Shown: positions 27,201 through 41,764 of the stretch, in pieces
Numbering within the stretch: the first letter of the stretch is position 1
Layout: every line of letters begins with the position of its first letter
Origin: Chrysomallon squamiferum
Lineage: Eukaryota > Mollusca > Gastropoda > Neomphalida > Peltospiridae
Direction: 5' to 3'
NCBI GenBank assembly: GCA_012295275.1
Contig: CM022665.1
Coordinates: 27,440,946 to 27,504,945 of the forward strand
Length of the DNA: 64,000 bases
Notes under the pieces: model-generated
Database searches by the model: none
What the model saw: the letters and a program-made list of their open reading frames with translations, nothing else
Told to the model about the DNA's origin: nothing
Program-made: the position numbers and the translations under genes

Positions 27201-28319
27201 ACTGATATATATATCTAAAAATGGAACAGGAACTGGACAGATAGAGATAAAAGTTATCACTGTTGACAAATTTCCTGTTGGTGAGTGAGAAAAGTATTCA
27301 AAACATTAATTGCGTTCATTATTTATTCATTTACTTAGTTAATTAGTTATATCAAACAGAATGTAAGAACAGTTTTGTTGTTACTTGTGTGTGTGTGTGT
27401 GTGTGTATGTGCGCATGTATGTGTGTATGCTATATACAGTGGTACCTTGACTTACGAGTTTAATTCGTTCCGTGACCGAGCTCGTATCTCAATTTGCTCG
27501 TATATCAAATCAATTTTCCCCAAAAATTAATTGAAATACCATTAATCCGTTCCAGCCCCCCCAAAAACACCCATTGTTTTTCGTTTTTTGTTTTTGTTTG
27601 TTTTTGTAATGTGTTTTTAAATAAAAAAATGTATTTATAAATGACAAATATTTTATAAAAACAAAATAAAAGAGAATGTAAATAAATAAATTGGTTTTGT
27701 AAAGAGTTTTTATCTTGGAGATAAGACAAATTATTTTAAGGCCTTTGGCTGGAGATACAGCCTTTATCGACTCCTTCAGCTTCAGTATTGTACATATCGT
27801 AGAAGTGCTACGCTCGTATTGCCTAGCCATGTTGACAATACGCACATATCTCTCATGTTTTTCTATGAAATCAAGCTTTAATTCAATGGACATCATCCAC
27901 TTCTTCTTCTCAGCACTGTCCTTTGCACTCACTTTCTTAGAATGCATGGCCAGAAAAAAGAAATCTGGCAAGTTGGGGCACTCGTAAGTCGAGGTACCAC
28001 TATACATATATATATATATCTTTATTATTTATAAATATTTTTGACTATTATTACTTTTTGGTTTTATTTTATTTTATATATTTTACAGATGCAAGATTGT
28101 TTAATGAAGCTGGAGAGCCAGGAATTCGTCCATTTAGATTCATATTAGATGCAGAGGGTAATTGCGACCCACCGTGTGAACAGTGGAAGGAAGGCAACTA
28201 TACCTTGATAGTCTGTTAGTATAAGAACACCATCATGGTCAACATCATCAGCAATAATAACCACCACTAATAATAATAATAATAATAAAAAAAATAATAA
28301 TAATAATAATCGTCATCAT

Positions 28320-28411
<92 letters not shown>

Positions 28412-28675
28412 CAAATTTTATAATATTTCCAGAGAATTATAATAAACGTAATTATAAAGGTCCTCACTGATGCCTTACTTCTACGATATTGCAATCAAAT
28501 TGACGTTAATAATTCTTAATAAAATAATGACATGAAAGTAAGTCCATTTAATTTATTTTAATTAATTGTACAATCTTGTTTTCCAGCTGTCTGTAATGGT
28601 GAATGTGGCAGCAAACATCCACATAGTAAAATATATGACTCGCGGTCCGTAAACTTCACCATAACTCACAAATGA
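23962..28675 (+). CDS. Countin/saposin-like secreted protein, copy A
   Basis: Predicted secreted cysteine-rich protein of 256 residues. Exons: 23962-23967 (Met-Lys only), 25616-25826, 26407-26542, 26819-26931, 27191-27280, 28089-28214, 28587-28675. The signal peptide is MK plus LIVVAVVASLFVV. A saposin-like helical module follows with cysteines in the pattern CPLC, CQALC, CQILC, CELIRAC, then DQGDASI and PVSGPQ. The C-terminal module has NGTGTGQ, paired cysteines CDPPC, and NGECGSKHPHSKIYD. Odd point: the acceptor used by the other two copies (TAG at 27183) would here give a frame broken by a stop within about 12 codons, because exon 5 has one extra G. Using the next AG (27190) keeps the whole frame open. 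A polyadenylation signal lies at 28808. The name rests on memory of invertebrate countin-like proteins; function is unknown, lipid or membrane binding being the usual saposin role. Confidence 0.75.
24720..24785. mobile_element. Fragment resembling a pogo/Tigger-type end
   Basis: ATATCCGGACCACTTCCGG and GCCGGATAAACGG lie within 45 bases in intron 1 of copy A. Repeated TATCCGGA motifs of this kind occur in ends of pogo/Tigger-like elements in many animals. No matching second end or duplication was found, so it is at best a fragment. Confidence 0.35.
27437..28001 (-). mobile_element. Pogo/Tigger-like element keeping only the transposase HTH
   Basis: Terminal inverted repeats CAGTGGTACCTTGACTTACG at the left and, reverse-complemented, TAGTGGTACCTCGACTTACG at the right agree at 18 of the first 20 positions and are flanked by TA. 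On the minus strand, about 27730-27950 encodes SIELKLDFIEKHERYVRIV, MARQYERSTSTICTILK and ESIKAVSPAKGLK, the CENP-B/pogo N-terminal helix-turn-helix of TIGD1-like transposases. The DDE catalytic domain is absent; the frame then runs into A/T-rich low complexity. It is a 565-bp internally deleted, non-autonomous copy in intron 5 of countin-like copy A, in reverse orientation to that gene. Confidence 0.85.
28325..28407. repeat. (TC)n microsatellite
   Basis: An uninterrupted TC dinucleotide tract of 83 bases in the last intron of countin-like copy A, next to a TAA tract at about 28270-28310. Confidence 0.95.
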
Positions 28676-29304
28676 ACCAACTCAGCACAGTGAATAACAC
28701 ATGGAGCTCTCGTTTTAGAGAAAAAAGGAAAAGACGAAGAATATTATCTTCACTAATACGAAAACAAAATATCATATCAAACAGTGTACAATTAACTGAC
28801 ATTATCTAATAAAAGTCAAAACATTTTTTTTTTACTTTATTTATATATCGTCCACTGAAAAGAAATGATGAAATGTATTGATTATTTCTTAAAATAAATA
28901 GATAATTAGTACATAACATGTTTTGTTTGTTATTTTCATTTATTGTTACTTTTTATTATCTTTGGATAAAAATATAATCCACTTACATTTTTCGATCACT
29001 AAACTATCAATGTCAAGGTTGAAGAAGAGAAAAAAATAAAATAAAAAAAAAAATAAATAAATACAATAAAAGAAAAGAAAAGAAAAGAAAAGAAAAGAAA
29101 ATTAAATTAAAATAAAAACAAAAAGAACTCTTATAATTCTGCCTGGCTAGTTTGTAGGTTAGTGAGATAGTAGGTTAGATGAACCTTGACTCTGTGATGT
29201 GAATCGAACGTATGACTTTGTCACAATGGTTTATAAACAGATGACAACATTCTTTACCTGACTTGAATCTTGTAGTAGTTGTTGGACGAGTCTTATCAGC
29301 TATA
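28676..29304. other. Intergenic between copies A and B
   Basis: About 630 bases holding the 3' UTR of copy A (AATAAA at 28808), an (AAAGA)n-like pentamer tract at about 29064-29100 and presumably the promoter of copy B. No gene or known element was recognised. Confidence 0.5.
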
Positions 29305-32087
<2,783 letters not shown>

Positions 32088-32696
32088 AGCACCTAATAAA
32101 TATTAGATGATAAAAGTTTTCAGCTAATGTATATTTCTTGTCAGCAATATAAAAAAAACTAGCCAGTACAGTGCGTGGGAAAACAGAATAATAAAAAACA
32201 CACACACACACACACACAAAATCCTCAAAAGAAAACCCACCTGAACACCCCCACCCCATTATTTAGTGACTTAAATAAACCGTTTCCTTAATTATCTTGC
32301 ACTGTGTCAGTGTCTCCTTTTTCTTCATCTTTTATTTTCTTTGTATTAAAATTATTTTATAATAAAATCAATTATATTTTAGTAACTGCTTTATTTTGTT
32401 TCAAAACAAAAATTCTTTGGTTATCGAAGCTACATTAAATTACAGTTGATTAACAATTATTTTTTATTGTGTAATTCTCGTTATAACCTGGCTGCCTGTC
32501 TGATTTTCCAAATGATATTGTCACATTAATCAATTATAATCTTCACAGGCTTGTTTAGCAGGGGAAGAAAAATTGTTTTATATATTCGACGATACTAACC
32601 TAGTTTAAGTGGATACCAGTCTTTTCGAATAATATGGAAAACAACAATACAGCAAACCTATTAGTATGTTTGGCCGAGTTCACATGTAACCAACTC

Positions 32697-32733
<37 letters not shown>

Positions 32734-32843
32734 ACATACACAATCTTTCAGTAATGCCTCCTTTTCATAATGTCATGATGCCTTTTTTGTCATGGACCCC
32801 CCCTCATTAAAAAAGCTGGATCCGGCCCAGCACGCACGCAGCA

Positions 32844-32901
<58 letters not shown>

Positions 32902-34080
32902 ATATATTAACGATAACAACAGTTGTATATGTCTACGGAAAAGAAACACCCCGCTTTAAATTGCTTCAAATTAAGCCACCGATATTAAACAGATAAATAT
33001 CCAGAGAAGTACATCCGCCAGAATATTCGCAAATTTCGGATACAGCCTCGAGCTATTTTAACAGTGCACCGCTCTGGAAGCAGATTTATTATGGCAAATG
33101 ATCGTTATACTATGTCGGACACATGATAATTCATCTTCTTCTTCTTCTTCTTCTTCTTCTTCTTTATATTGTTATTAATATATAATGTAAAACTGGAAAA
33201 CAACAGAAAATAAAATAAAAATCCAAAAATATACAATTTGCTCCGAGTTCCTACTTATTTTTCAGAGAATAATATTCCAAACCTTCAACAGCATCTTCAA
33301 CAAAAATGTTAATGTGCTTTTTTTTAATTCTGTCATCATGTCAAAATACATGAAATAGATAAATTAATGAATTCAGATATTGAGGAAACATCCTCCACGA
33401 AACGATACCCGTATACACACAAACAAACACAAAGAATCATATATTTACTGTTAATGTTACATACATGCATGCTCACAGATAAAAAATAAAATAGATATGT
33501 ACTCATACAAAATGCCTTACAGTGCATTTAAAAAATATATTATTATTATTCCAGTGCTAAGGCGGACAGTTATACAGATTTGGATTGCTTTTCTCCAAAA
33601 TAAATAATGTTACTGCTGGATCCAACAAACTGCAGTCGCCAAACGCGTTTTCCCGCCAAACCGTGCGAGTTCAACCCATCTTGGCATTATTTTGATAATT
33701 CAGTCATTCAACATCATTCCATGCATATTTATATTTTATAAGCATCTCTTCAAATCGGAGTCTATTTTGTAAAACACAAATGTACCTTATGCTTATGAAT
33801 TTTATGATGTGCAAAATATGTTTTATTTACATCCATCACTGAACTCGATATTTTGCTATTTTGTTTTAGGAGAAAGCATTGATGCTTGCTATGGCAATTC
33901 GTGGCCACAACGATTTATATTAGTTGTGGGTACTGATGTGGTGGATGTGAATAAAGATTGTAAATATATTTTTTTTAAATTTAATTTTTGGCCTTCTGAT
34001 GAGGGGACACCTACGATGTAGGGGCACTTTTGCTTGGGTCCACGTTTCCCTACATATAATTATATATATTTAGAAACGCA

Positions 34081-34133
<53 letters not shown>

Positions 34134-35060
34134 CATAACGAACACACATACATAATATCTACATTACACATACAGACAAAAAGTAGATGTACATATACAC
34201 TATTTGATTTTATTATTCCAAAGTTATGGTGTAAGTATTATGCATTTGTATTTATTTTCATTCTTCTTATAAAAATTGATTTGGCATCACTATAAGTCGA
34301 CTTACAAGATCCTTTTAAAGCAGTAACATGTTTGGAGATAATAATAATAATAATAATAAGTAAATAAATAAATAAATAAATAAAAATAAATAAAGAGTGC
34401 GGATGTTTTATGTTATGACCTACAAAAAGATGAACTTAATGTCCGAATGATAAGGTATGTACGTGTGAGTGTATTCACACATACAAACTTTTTTTTAATA
34501 TACAGGATGGTTGAAAATAGCAATATAAACTACAAGGCACATCAGTTTATATGAACAAATACATATTTTTACAGATACTTAATGTAAACATACCATTTAT
34601 TTTAACAGAATATGCTACATATAAAAATAGGATTATAAGGATAAAATGATTAATATTTTTTGTTACTGAGGTGGAAGTGGTCAACGAATTCAAAGAAAAC
34701 AAACCCCGCCAAAAAACCAATACGTTCAATATTATAAAGGATTTTGGTGACAGATATCACTTTGGAAAGGGAAATATTCAGTGAATTTGTAATTACATAT
34801 CTGTAATAGAAATTAATTAAATAAATAAATTTATATAAATTTAAAAAATGAAAGATTTCCCTTTTTGTTTTAAGCTGACCGAAATAGTGTGTTTTCTAAA
34901 AGGCACCTTCTGTTGCAAACCCAGGGACTTATTTGATATTACAATTTGTGTGTTATCTCTGGAAATGTGAAAAACAACAGATGACAAGACAAGGATGGAT
35001 AAAAGAAGAGCAAATTGACATTTTTGTCACTTTTTAACAGAAACTGGATTATACACAGAT
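32088..35060. other. Intergenic between copies B and C
   Basis: About 3 kb without a recognised gene. Contents: 3' UTR of copy B, (CA)n tracts at 32700-32728, 32846-32896 and 34084-34131, a (CTT)n at 33136-33161 and a TAAA-type repeat near 34360-34395. A short frame at about 33866-33960 (GESIDACYGNSWPQ...) is preceded by a fair acceptor but has no partner exons that I can find. No fourth countin-like copy was found on either strand. Confidence 0.55.
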
Positions 35061-35302
35061 ATGAAGGTATGATTAGTATGTCTCGCAACTTCTAGTTATC
35101 ATGCTTACAGGCGTAATGATCATTACAACGATAACGATGTTGCTAATGATGACGCATTTTTGTTTACCTCAGATCTTTAAATTAATTCAAATAAGAAAAC
35201 TTACCAGTAATTTGTATAACTGTATTGTTCAGTATATAGCAACAGAACAGCATTTAAGACTTTAATAAGACTAAAAAAAAAAAAAAAATAAATAAATAAA
35301 AA

Positions 35303-35354
<52 letters not shown>

Positions 35355-38300
35355 AAAATAAATAAATAAAATCTTAAAAAACGAAAACGTGCATATACAG
35401 GCTTATGTACTTGGTACTGGTAATATGGATTGTATGTATTTTATATCTATTTCTCTTTTAAAAAAAGGCCTTATCAGTGATATTAGCAGTCTTTGTGGCT
35501 GTCAACGCCTTTCGGCCAAACCCCATCCCATCGTCTATGTTTATAAGCAAGATATCTGGAGAAGATAACAACAGCGGCATTGATATGTGTAAAACATGCG
35601 TGGATGTGGCAGGGCAGCTTATTAATCAGGTTCTTAACATAATTCTCAGTAAGTATTTTATATATTCACTTTATTTAGAAATACACACCTCCCTGACACA
35701 CATAAAGTAATATTAATTATAATGTTACATATGTGTTTGTTATTGTTGGGATCTCTTTTGGATTCGTCTTTAAAACCGTATATAACAACAACAACAAATG
35801 AAGATTTTCTTAATTTTATAAAAATATCCATATACTTATTAAAATTCTTTGAGATACAAATAATAGTGTTATCTATGCTGAATCCTTAATCGTTCTTTGA
35901 TGGAAGCATAATGAAAATTAACTGTAACTTTATACTGAGTTTCTGGGGCTTTGAGATATTTTTAAAAATAATAATAAAATAAAATAGTATAATTATTTAT
36001 TGCTTGTTTTAGATGTGGGTGTCATTGGCTCATGTGGAAAGCTTTGCCAATTGGTGGAACAAAAAACAGGATCTGAGATTATTGGCATCGTCTGTGATCT
36101 TGGCTGTGATTATCTAGGCATCGACGAGTTTATAAAACTCATAAATAAGTGAGGAGAATAATATTACATAAATATCCTTAATAGACCTTAGAAAATATTT
36201 AGCATTCTGATGGTGATGCACGCTATTATATATTTACTGTTAACTTCAGTTTAACAGATACATAAATACTGGTGTGAGAAAACATGTGGATCAGGCCCTC
36301 TATATATACACATATACAATTTAAAACAAAAATAATTAAAATAAAATTTAAAAATAATTTAAAAATCCATTCACACAGAAAACATTTTGTAGATACTTTT
36401 TAAATAACGCTTTCGTCAAAATGTGAACTCTGAAAACGTCTGAATCTACCCAAAATGTCTCTGGAAAGAATAGTATCATGCAGATCAGGAACGAATAGCC
36501 AGACACAGACACATACTAGTACACGTAGGCACATCAAGATAATCAGTAGAGAGATCCTACATTCAGATATTTATTATTCTGTAGAGCTGATCTTGATCCC
36601 ATCTACTACTGTGAGATTGTAAAAATGTGTGCAGTGAACGACCACGGAGACGCCCACATCACAGAGTTTTCTATTACACCGGTGTCAGGCCCACAAGGTA
36701 AAACGAATTCAGTGTTAGTTATACTGGTTGCATTCATTAATAAAAAAAAAATCATGTACGGTAGTTTTCTGCTCCGAATATGGAAATAATGGGGTGGTTT
36801 TTTTGTGTGTGTGTGTGTGTTCTTTTTTTGTTTTGTTTTTTAAAACATAGTTATTATTTATTTGTCGAAACAGATGAACGAAATAATATATAAATTAAAA
36901 TTAACTTTAGGAAAAAGAAATATTATGATATATCGCGACTGCATACATCCAAATAAAATCTTTATGTAACTTTTTGGCTCAGGAGTTAGTGTTATATTTT
37001 GAAATGTTTTATTTTTCCTTTTAGTAGTGATAGGCTACATGCAGATATCCTAGTGTTATTGTTTTTTTCTTTTTCTCTAGGTCCAAGGACAATTGATATG
37101 ACCTTTGTGTCAAAGAATGGAACTGGAACTGGAGAGATGGTCTTAGTTATCCACACTGTTGATGGCATCCCAGTTGGTGGGTCATTTTTGTCCATTTATT
37201 TTCTTCTTTTATAAATTCATTCATTCATTAATTTTCTTTACATATTTATTTTCTTCTTTTTTAAATTCATTCATTTTCTTTACATATTTATTTTCTTCTT
37301 CTTTTTTTAAATTTTTATTATTAATTTATTTATTTATCAGTGAAATACATTTATAATGCAATGCATGACTGTGTAAATATTTAACTAGTTTTCCAAGAAA
37401 AAATGTTTTTGTCAAAATCAAGGTCGACAGTTATTTGTAGTAAATTATAAACCATTCAAATTTAAGACAATATTAGAAAACGTTTAATTTTGGTGAGAAA
37501 ATAAAAAACTTTGTCAGCAATAAATATATATATTTAAAATAACTTTTCTGATTTCTTCAGTTTGTATTTCAAATATTTCCCAATCTAGATGAAACTAGCA
37601 AAGTTACATTTAATATAATTACATTTCTTGATTAGTAAGCTATAATGCAGTATTAGCTGGTGGTGTCAAATATTTTAAATTTGTTAACTGTAACACTTTT
37701 GCACATACATTATTATCAATCATTTCATACATGTTTAGTATCAGTATTAATATTGAAGCATTTATATACTTGTAGAAGGAGCATTTCTAGATGAAGCTGC
37801 CCCTCCAGGAACCTACCCTGTTGTTATCAACTTGAAGGCTGAACCTGACCCTACATGTGACCCCACCCAGCAACCATGTGAACAGTGGCTTCCAGGAAAA
37901 TATACCATGCGTATTGGTCAGTAACACACACACACACACACATGCACACTGTATCATGCAAGTAAATAGAATATTTGTCACTTTTTAAGACCTTATGATA
38001 ATTACATTATGTGCCAATAATTGAAGCATTTTGTATACATTAATGGCAGAGGAAGGGTGTAGTCCCCAGAATGTTTTGATAGGAATAACAAGTAAATAGT
38101 ATCATTCAAAATATGTTCTCAGCTTTGTATCAGATTAATATATTAGTTTGATACTGTCATTAAACTCAAGATGCAGGACATGTTGTTTATTTGATATTTT
38201 TAGTTTGTTGTAATAGAAGCATTTAAAGCCTGCGAATTGTATTTTTCTTATACTTTTCTTTTCTTTTTACAGACCTCTGCAATGGTGAATGTGGAAGCAA

Positions 38301-38373
38301 ACACCCACACAGTAAAATGTACGACTCTCGTAACATTTCTTTCACTATTACCAACCAAATGCAACTGTTTTAA
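35061..38373 (+). CDS. Countin/saposin-like secreted protein, copy C
   Basis: Third paralogue, 257 residues, with the same seven exons: 35061-35066 (Met-Lys), 35468-35648, 36013-36148, 36585-36697, 37081-37176, 37776-37916, 38273-38373. Signal peptide MK plus ALSVILAVFVAVNA. Cysteines: CKTC, CGKLC, CDLGC, CEIVKMC, then DHGDAHI and TPVSGPQ. The C-terminal module has NGTGTGE, CDPTQQPC, and NGECGSKHPHSKMYD, with a longer tail ending TNQMQLF. It is the most divergent of the three (for example ADLDPIYYCE against VDLDDIYFCE) but keeps exon lengths 136, 113, 96 and 141 shared with copy B. AATAAA lies at 38400, 26 bases after the stop. Function unknown beyond secretion and a probable saposin-like fold. 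Confidence 0.8.
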
Positions 38374-40329
38374 GTTGCACTTTCCCAGCAAGATGTTTTA
38401 ATAAAATTTTATTATGTATCATTGTTTGAACTGTTTTTGTTTTGACAAAACACCACAAAGACACAGCAAAACAAAAACTGTATCAATAAAAACAAAATTT
38501 TCATAATTTCTTTTTTTTTCAAAAGGAGTAGACTGTAGCACAGTAGCAGGTGTCAAAAATCATTAGTTGCAGAATCAGTCCCAATTGATGTCCTGCAATT
38601 TGAGCATCAGTTAGTGGCAATTTTACAAAACACTGGGAAGGTTGTAAAAATAAATACACTTTTATTTGTTTTAAATAATTTCAACACAATGAATGATACT
38701 ATAAAACATTTGTAGCCAACTGTTGTTTTCTTTCTATAAATATGCTTATATATTTATATACCCATAACTTTTTCTCACCAGCAAATATATTTCTCTCTTT
38801 TCACCACATATACCCTCTTTCATGCATAAATGCATGCATATATTCTCTTTCAAATACGCATTCAAATAAACCCTCCCTCTCTTGTATATATACACGATGT
38901 ACTTGCTTTCTCAAACACATTCTCACCCAAGATATGTATATACCCACTCCTCTCTAAAACATGTATTCTTTCTCTCATCTCGACACACTATCGCACACTT
39001 ACTAATTTACACCTGTCCCTCGTGCAGGCACATATACCCACTCTCTCTAACACTCTAACCATGTATAACAGCTCACACACAGACATAAACTCACAAAAAT
39101 AATAATAAAATAAACAAAAACAAACAACACAAAATAAATATAATATAAACAAATATATTAAAAAAATTAAAAATTAAATAATCTTTTATTTATATATTCT
39201 GTAAACAATATGCTTACACACTTCTTGTATATGGTCAAACAGTTTTACGAGATTTGCAGGCTTCATGGATGAAAGCAATTTGCTACCATCAGCTGGTAAA
39301 ATGAAGTCTGATTACGAGACTGAAATATGTACATATTTCAAATTTAAAAACTATTAAGATTATTATATTCTAAGATATTATTAAACCAAAATATTCATTC
39401 TTTCTTTCATGTATCTTCTATTCATGAGATGATAATAAAAAACAAAAAAATTATAGAAAATGACATTTTCCTTTAGATTGGAAAACTGACATTTATACAA
39501 TAATGTTTTTAAAACCATCAATATTTTCAGTTTAAAATTTATGTTGATAAAATTTAAAAAAATAAAAAAGAATAAAAAACACTACAAAGAGTAAAAAAAA
39601 TAATATATTTTTAATTGTTTATGACAAATAAAAAAGTTTTCACCAGTCAAAAATATCTACCACACATTTTAATAATGCCATTCCAGTAAAGGCTAAAATT
39701 TTAACTGAAGACACAGTGCAAATTATTTGAAATATAAACTATAATTCTTCAAGTCATTTTGTGTTTCAATTTCTAAACAAATTAATATTTTTCTACAACA
39801 TTGTAACACTCAGTAATTTCTCCTAACAATGATTGTAAATATTCTATATGAATCATTGCTAGAGTTGTTTCAGTCATTAAAATAGTATATTTTATTCAAG
39901 ATATTTTATCCTTTGTTGTTGCAGTTGTTGTTGTCATTTATTTAAATTAACAAATTATTAGCCAATGTTCAGAAGTGATTAAAATGTTGCATTAAACTTT
40001 AAAGAATTTTCTTCATCCAAGTTAGGAACGAAAACATGGATTCATCTGAAATAAAATAATGGAGATCACAGAATAGATATATTTTATTAAAACTGATAGC
40101 AATACTTGAGACTATGTCAAATCAGATGATTATAAATGTTTCTGTATTGAATTCAGTGCGCATGGGGGCGTATGAATTTGTATAAGACCAAAAAAGTATT
40201 AAATATAAGTTAAACTTTAACTGATATTTTTATTGCAGTTTAATTAAACTAAATATTGTAATGTCCCATATTAAAAGCATATGAATCAGCTTACCTGAAC
40301 ACACACAAAATTACATTACAGATACATAT
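38374..40329. other. Intergenic, AT-rich
   Basis: About 2 kb between convergent genes. It contains the copy C 3' UTR with AATAAA at 38400, a C/T-rich low-complexity stretch at about 38740-39070 with many ACA(C/T) and CTCTCT words, and then A/T-rich DNA. Reading frames in the C/T-rich stretch look like repeat artefacts. No gene seen. Confidence 0.5.
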
Positions 40330-40574
40330 CTAAGACTCAGATGTAGAATCATCAGTATTATTAACAGTTTTGAAACCTGAAATCTTCACTCTTTCTACAT
40401 TCTTTGAGAGAGTCATCATACTCAGGTACTTGTCAGCTGAAATGACAATTGTAAATTATTTATTTAGAAAATATATTCTTCATTTATAAAGAAAAAGCCA
40501 CTGCAATATTTTTACAAGGATAAAACCAAACCAACCAAACAAACAAACAAACAAACAAACAAACAAAAAAAAAA

Positions 40575-40607
<33 letters not shown>

Positions 40608-40614
40608 AAAAAAA

Positions 40615-40672
<58 letters not shown>

Positions 40673-40967
40673 TAATAATAATAATAATAAATAAATAAAT
40701 AAATAAAATAATAGAGAGGTTGATTTCTTGTTTTTGGTGGTGGTGGTGGGATTGTTTGTTTGTTTGTTCTTTTGTTAGCTTTATACGTGTATTTTTATAC
40801 TCACTGGATGACATGTTTTTCCATTCTGGAGTTGTGTCTTCTTTCTTTTTATTCCAAATTGTGTAAATGACATAACCTAATAAATTCCATGATAAAAATA
40901 TATAAGCAATGTTGCTATATTTCTTCCAACCAGACTTTGCGGGATCTCCAAATCTGTAACGTCTCAT
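40330..40967 (-). CDS. Unrecognised small single-pass membrane protein
   Basis: Two exons, 40805-40967 and 40330-40436, joined in phase by good donor (GTGAGT) and acceptor (TTTCAG), encode 89 residues. The N-terminus is short and basic (MRRYRFGDPAKSGWKKY). One hydrophobic helix follows at about 19-40 (SNIAYIFLSWNLLGYVIYTI), then KKK, a TPEWKNMSS motif, and an acidic/Ser-rich tail. The basic N-terminus, one helix and small size resemble small mitochondrial inner-membrane proteins, but I do not recognise the family. It is head-to-head with RNASEH2C. The intron carries a long CAA/AAT compound repeat. The in-phase join and non-repetitive composition support a real gene. Confidence 0.65.
40536..40709. 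repeat. Compound (CAAA)n(CAA)n(AAT)n(AAAT)n repeat
   Basis: Four adjoining A-rich microsatellites in the intron of the small membrane-protein gene. The poly-Leu reading frame across them on the minus strand is an artefact. Confidence 0.9.
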
Positions 40968-41389
40968 GTTTGTTAAAATTAAACTATTTGTGTTATACTA
41001 GTTAACATGATCTATGAATGAACCATGTTTTCTACATTTTATTAATGACCTCGGAAACATTAGACGAGAATTACGGTGATGGACAAAATTATTGCCTCAC
41101 TTCAAAGTATCCGGACAGTATTATTTTCGACAAAAAAATAGACGATGTTAAGTTACCTAATGCCACCAAAACATTTGTCATTTCGTTATATATATACCTA
41201 CAAATATTTTACTTAAGGTTTTTTTCTGCACTTTTTCTTTATCTTCATAACACATCAAAGTATTACTGGCCTTTTCTCTCTTAAGAACCAATTAAAAGTA
41301 ACACCTGTTTGGTATTTCGCGGGAGAGGAAAAGAAATTTGTAAATAAGTGGAGGTTCATGTGTCAAATTATTTTCATTATACATTAACC
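40968..41389. promoter_or_regulatory. Head-to-head promoter region of the small membrane protein and RNASEH2C
   Basis: The 422 bases between two divergent start codons probably hold a shared promoter and both 5' UTRs. A 41018-41284 reading frame here is not supported as a gene. Its GTGATGGACAAAATTATTG resembles a Tc1-type transposon end, but no partner end was found. Confidence 0.5.
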
Positions 41390-41672
41390 ATGACGTCGGT
41401 AATAGAAACAGATCCATATAGTATTTCAGATATAAAACACTGTCATCTCTTATCTTGTGAAGTAAAGTATAGCGGAGATGCAAATGTTGAAGATTACTTT
41501 CAGTCTTCCATTAGAAACGACGATGAAGGTAATTGTCAACTTAATCATTCATAGACAACATTGAACTTTCATTACAAGTCCTTACCTACGCCAGTAATAT
41601 TTATGAATAACATTCACATTAACATTAAGAATATATGGTTAGGTCTAAATTGCCCATTGTTATTACTGTCAT

Positions 41673-41764
<92 letters not shown>

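Noticed and set aside
27510-28007. 165-residue minus-strand frame taken as a host gene
   Set aside because: It lies within the inverted ends of a pogo-like element; the readable part is a transposase helix-turn-helix and the rest is A/T low complexity.
29163-29184. TGAGATAGTAGGTTAGATG resembles the let-7 microRNA
   Set aside because: It differs inside the seed (GAGATAG against GAGGTAG) and the flanks do not fold into a hairpin with a let-7 star strand. Probably chance.
29140-29240. GTTCGATTC (minus strand), a possible tRNA B box or SINE
   Set aside because: No A box at proper spacing and no cloverleaf could be drawn, so neither tRNA nor SINE is called.
41018-41284. 88-residue open frame upstream of RNASEH2C
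   Set aside because: No family recognised, no splice support, and it overlaps the presumed bidirectional promoter; part resembles a Tc1-type transposon end. Not called as a gene.
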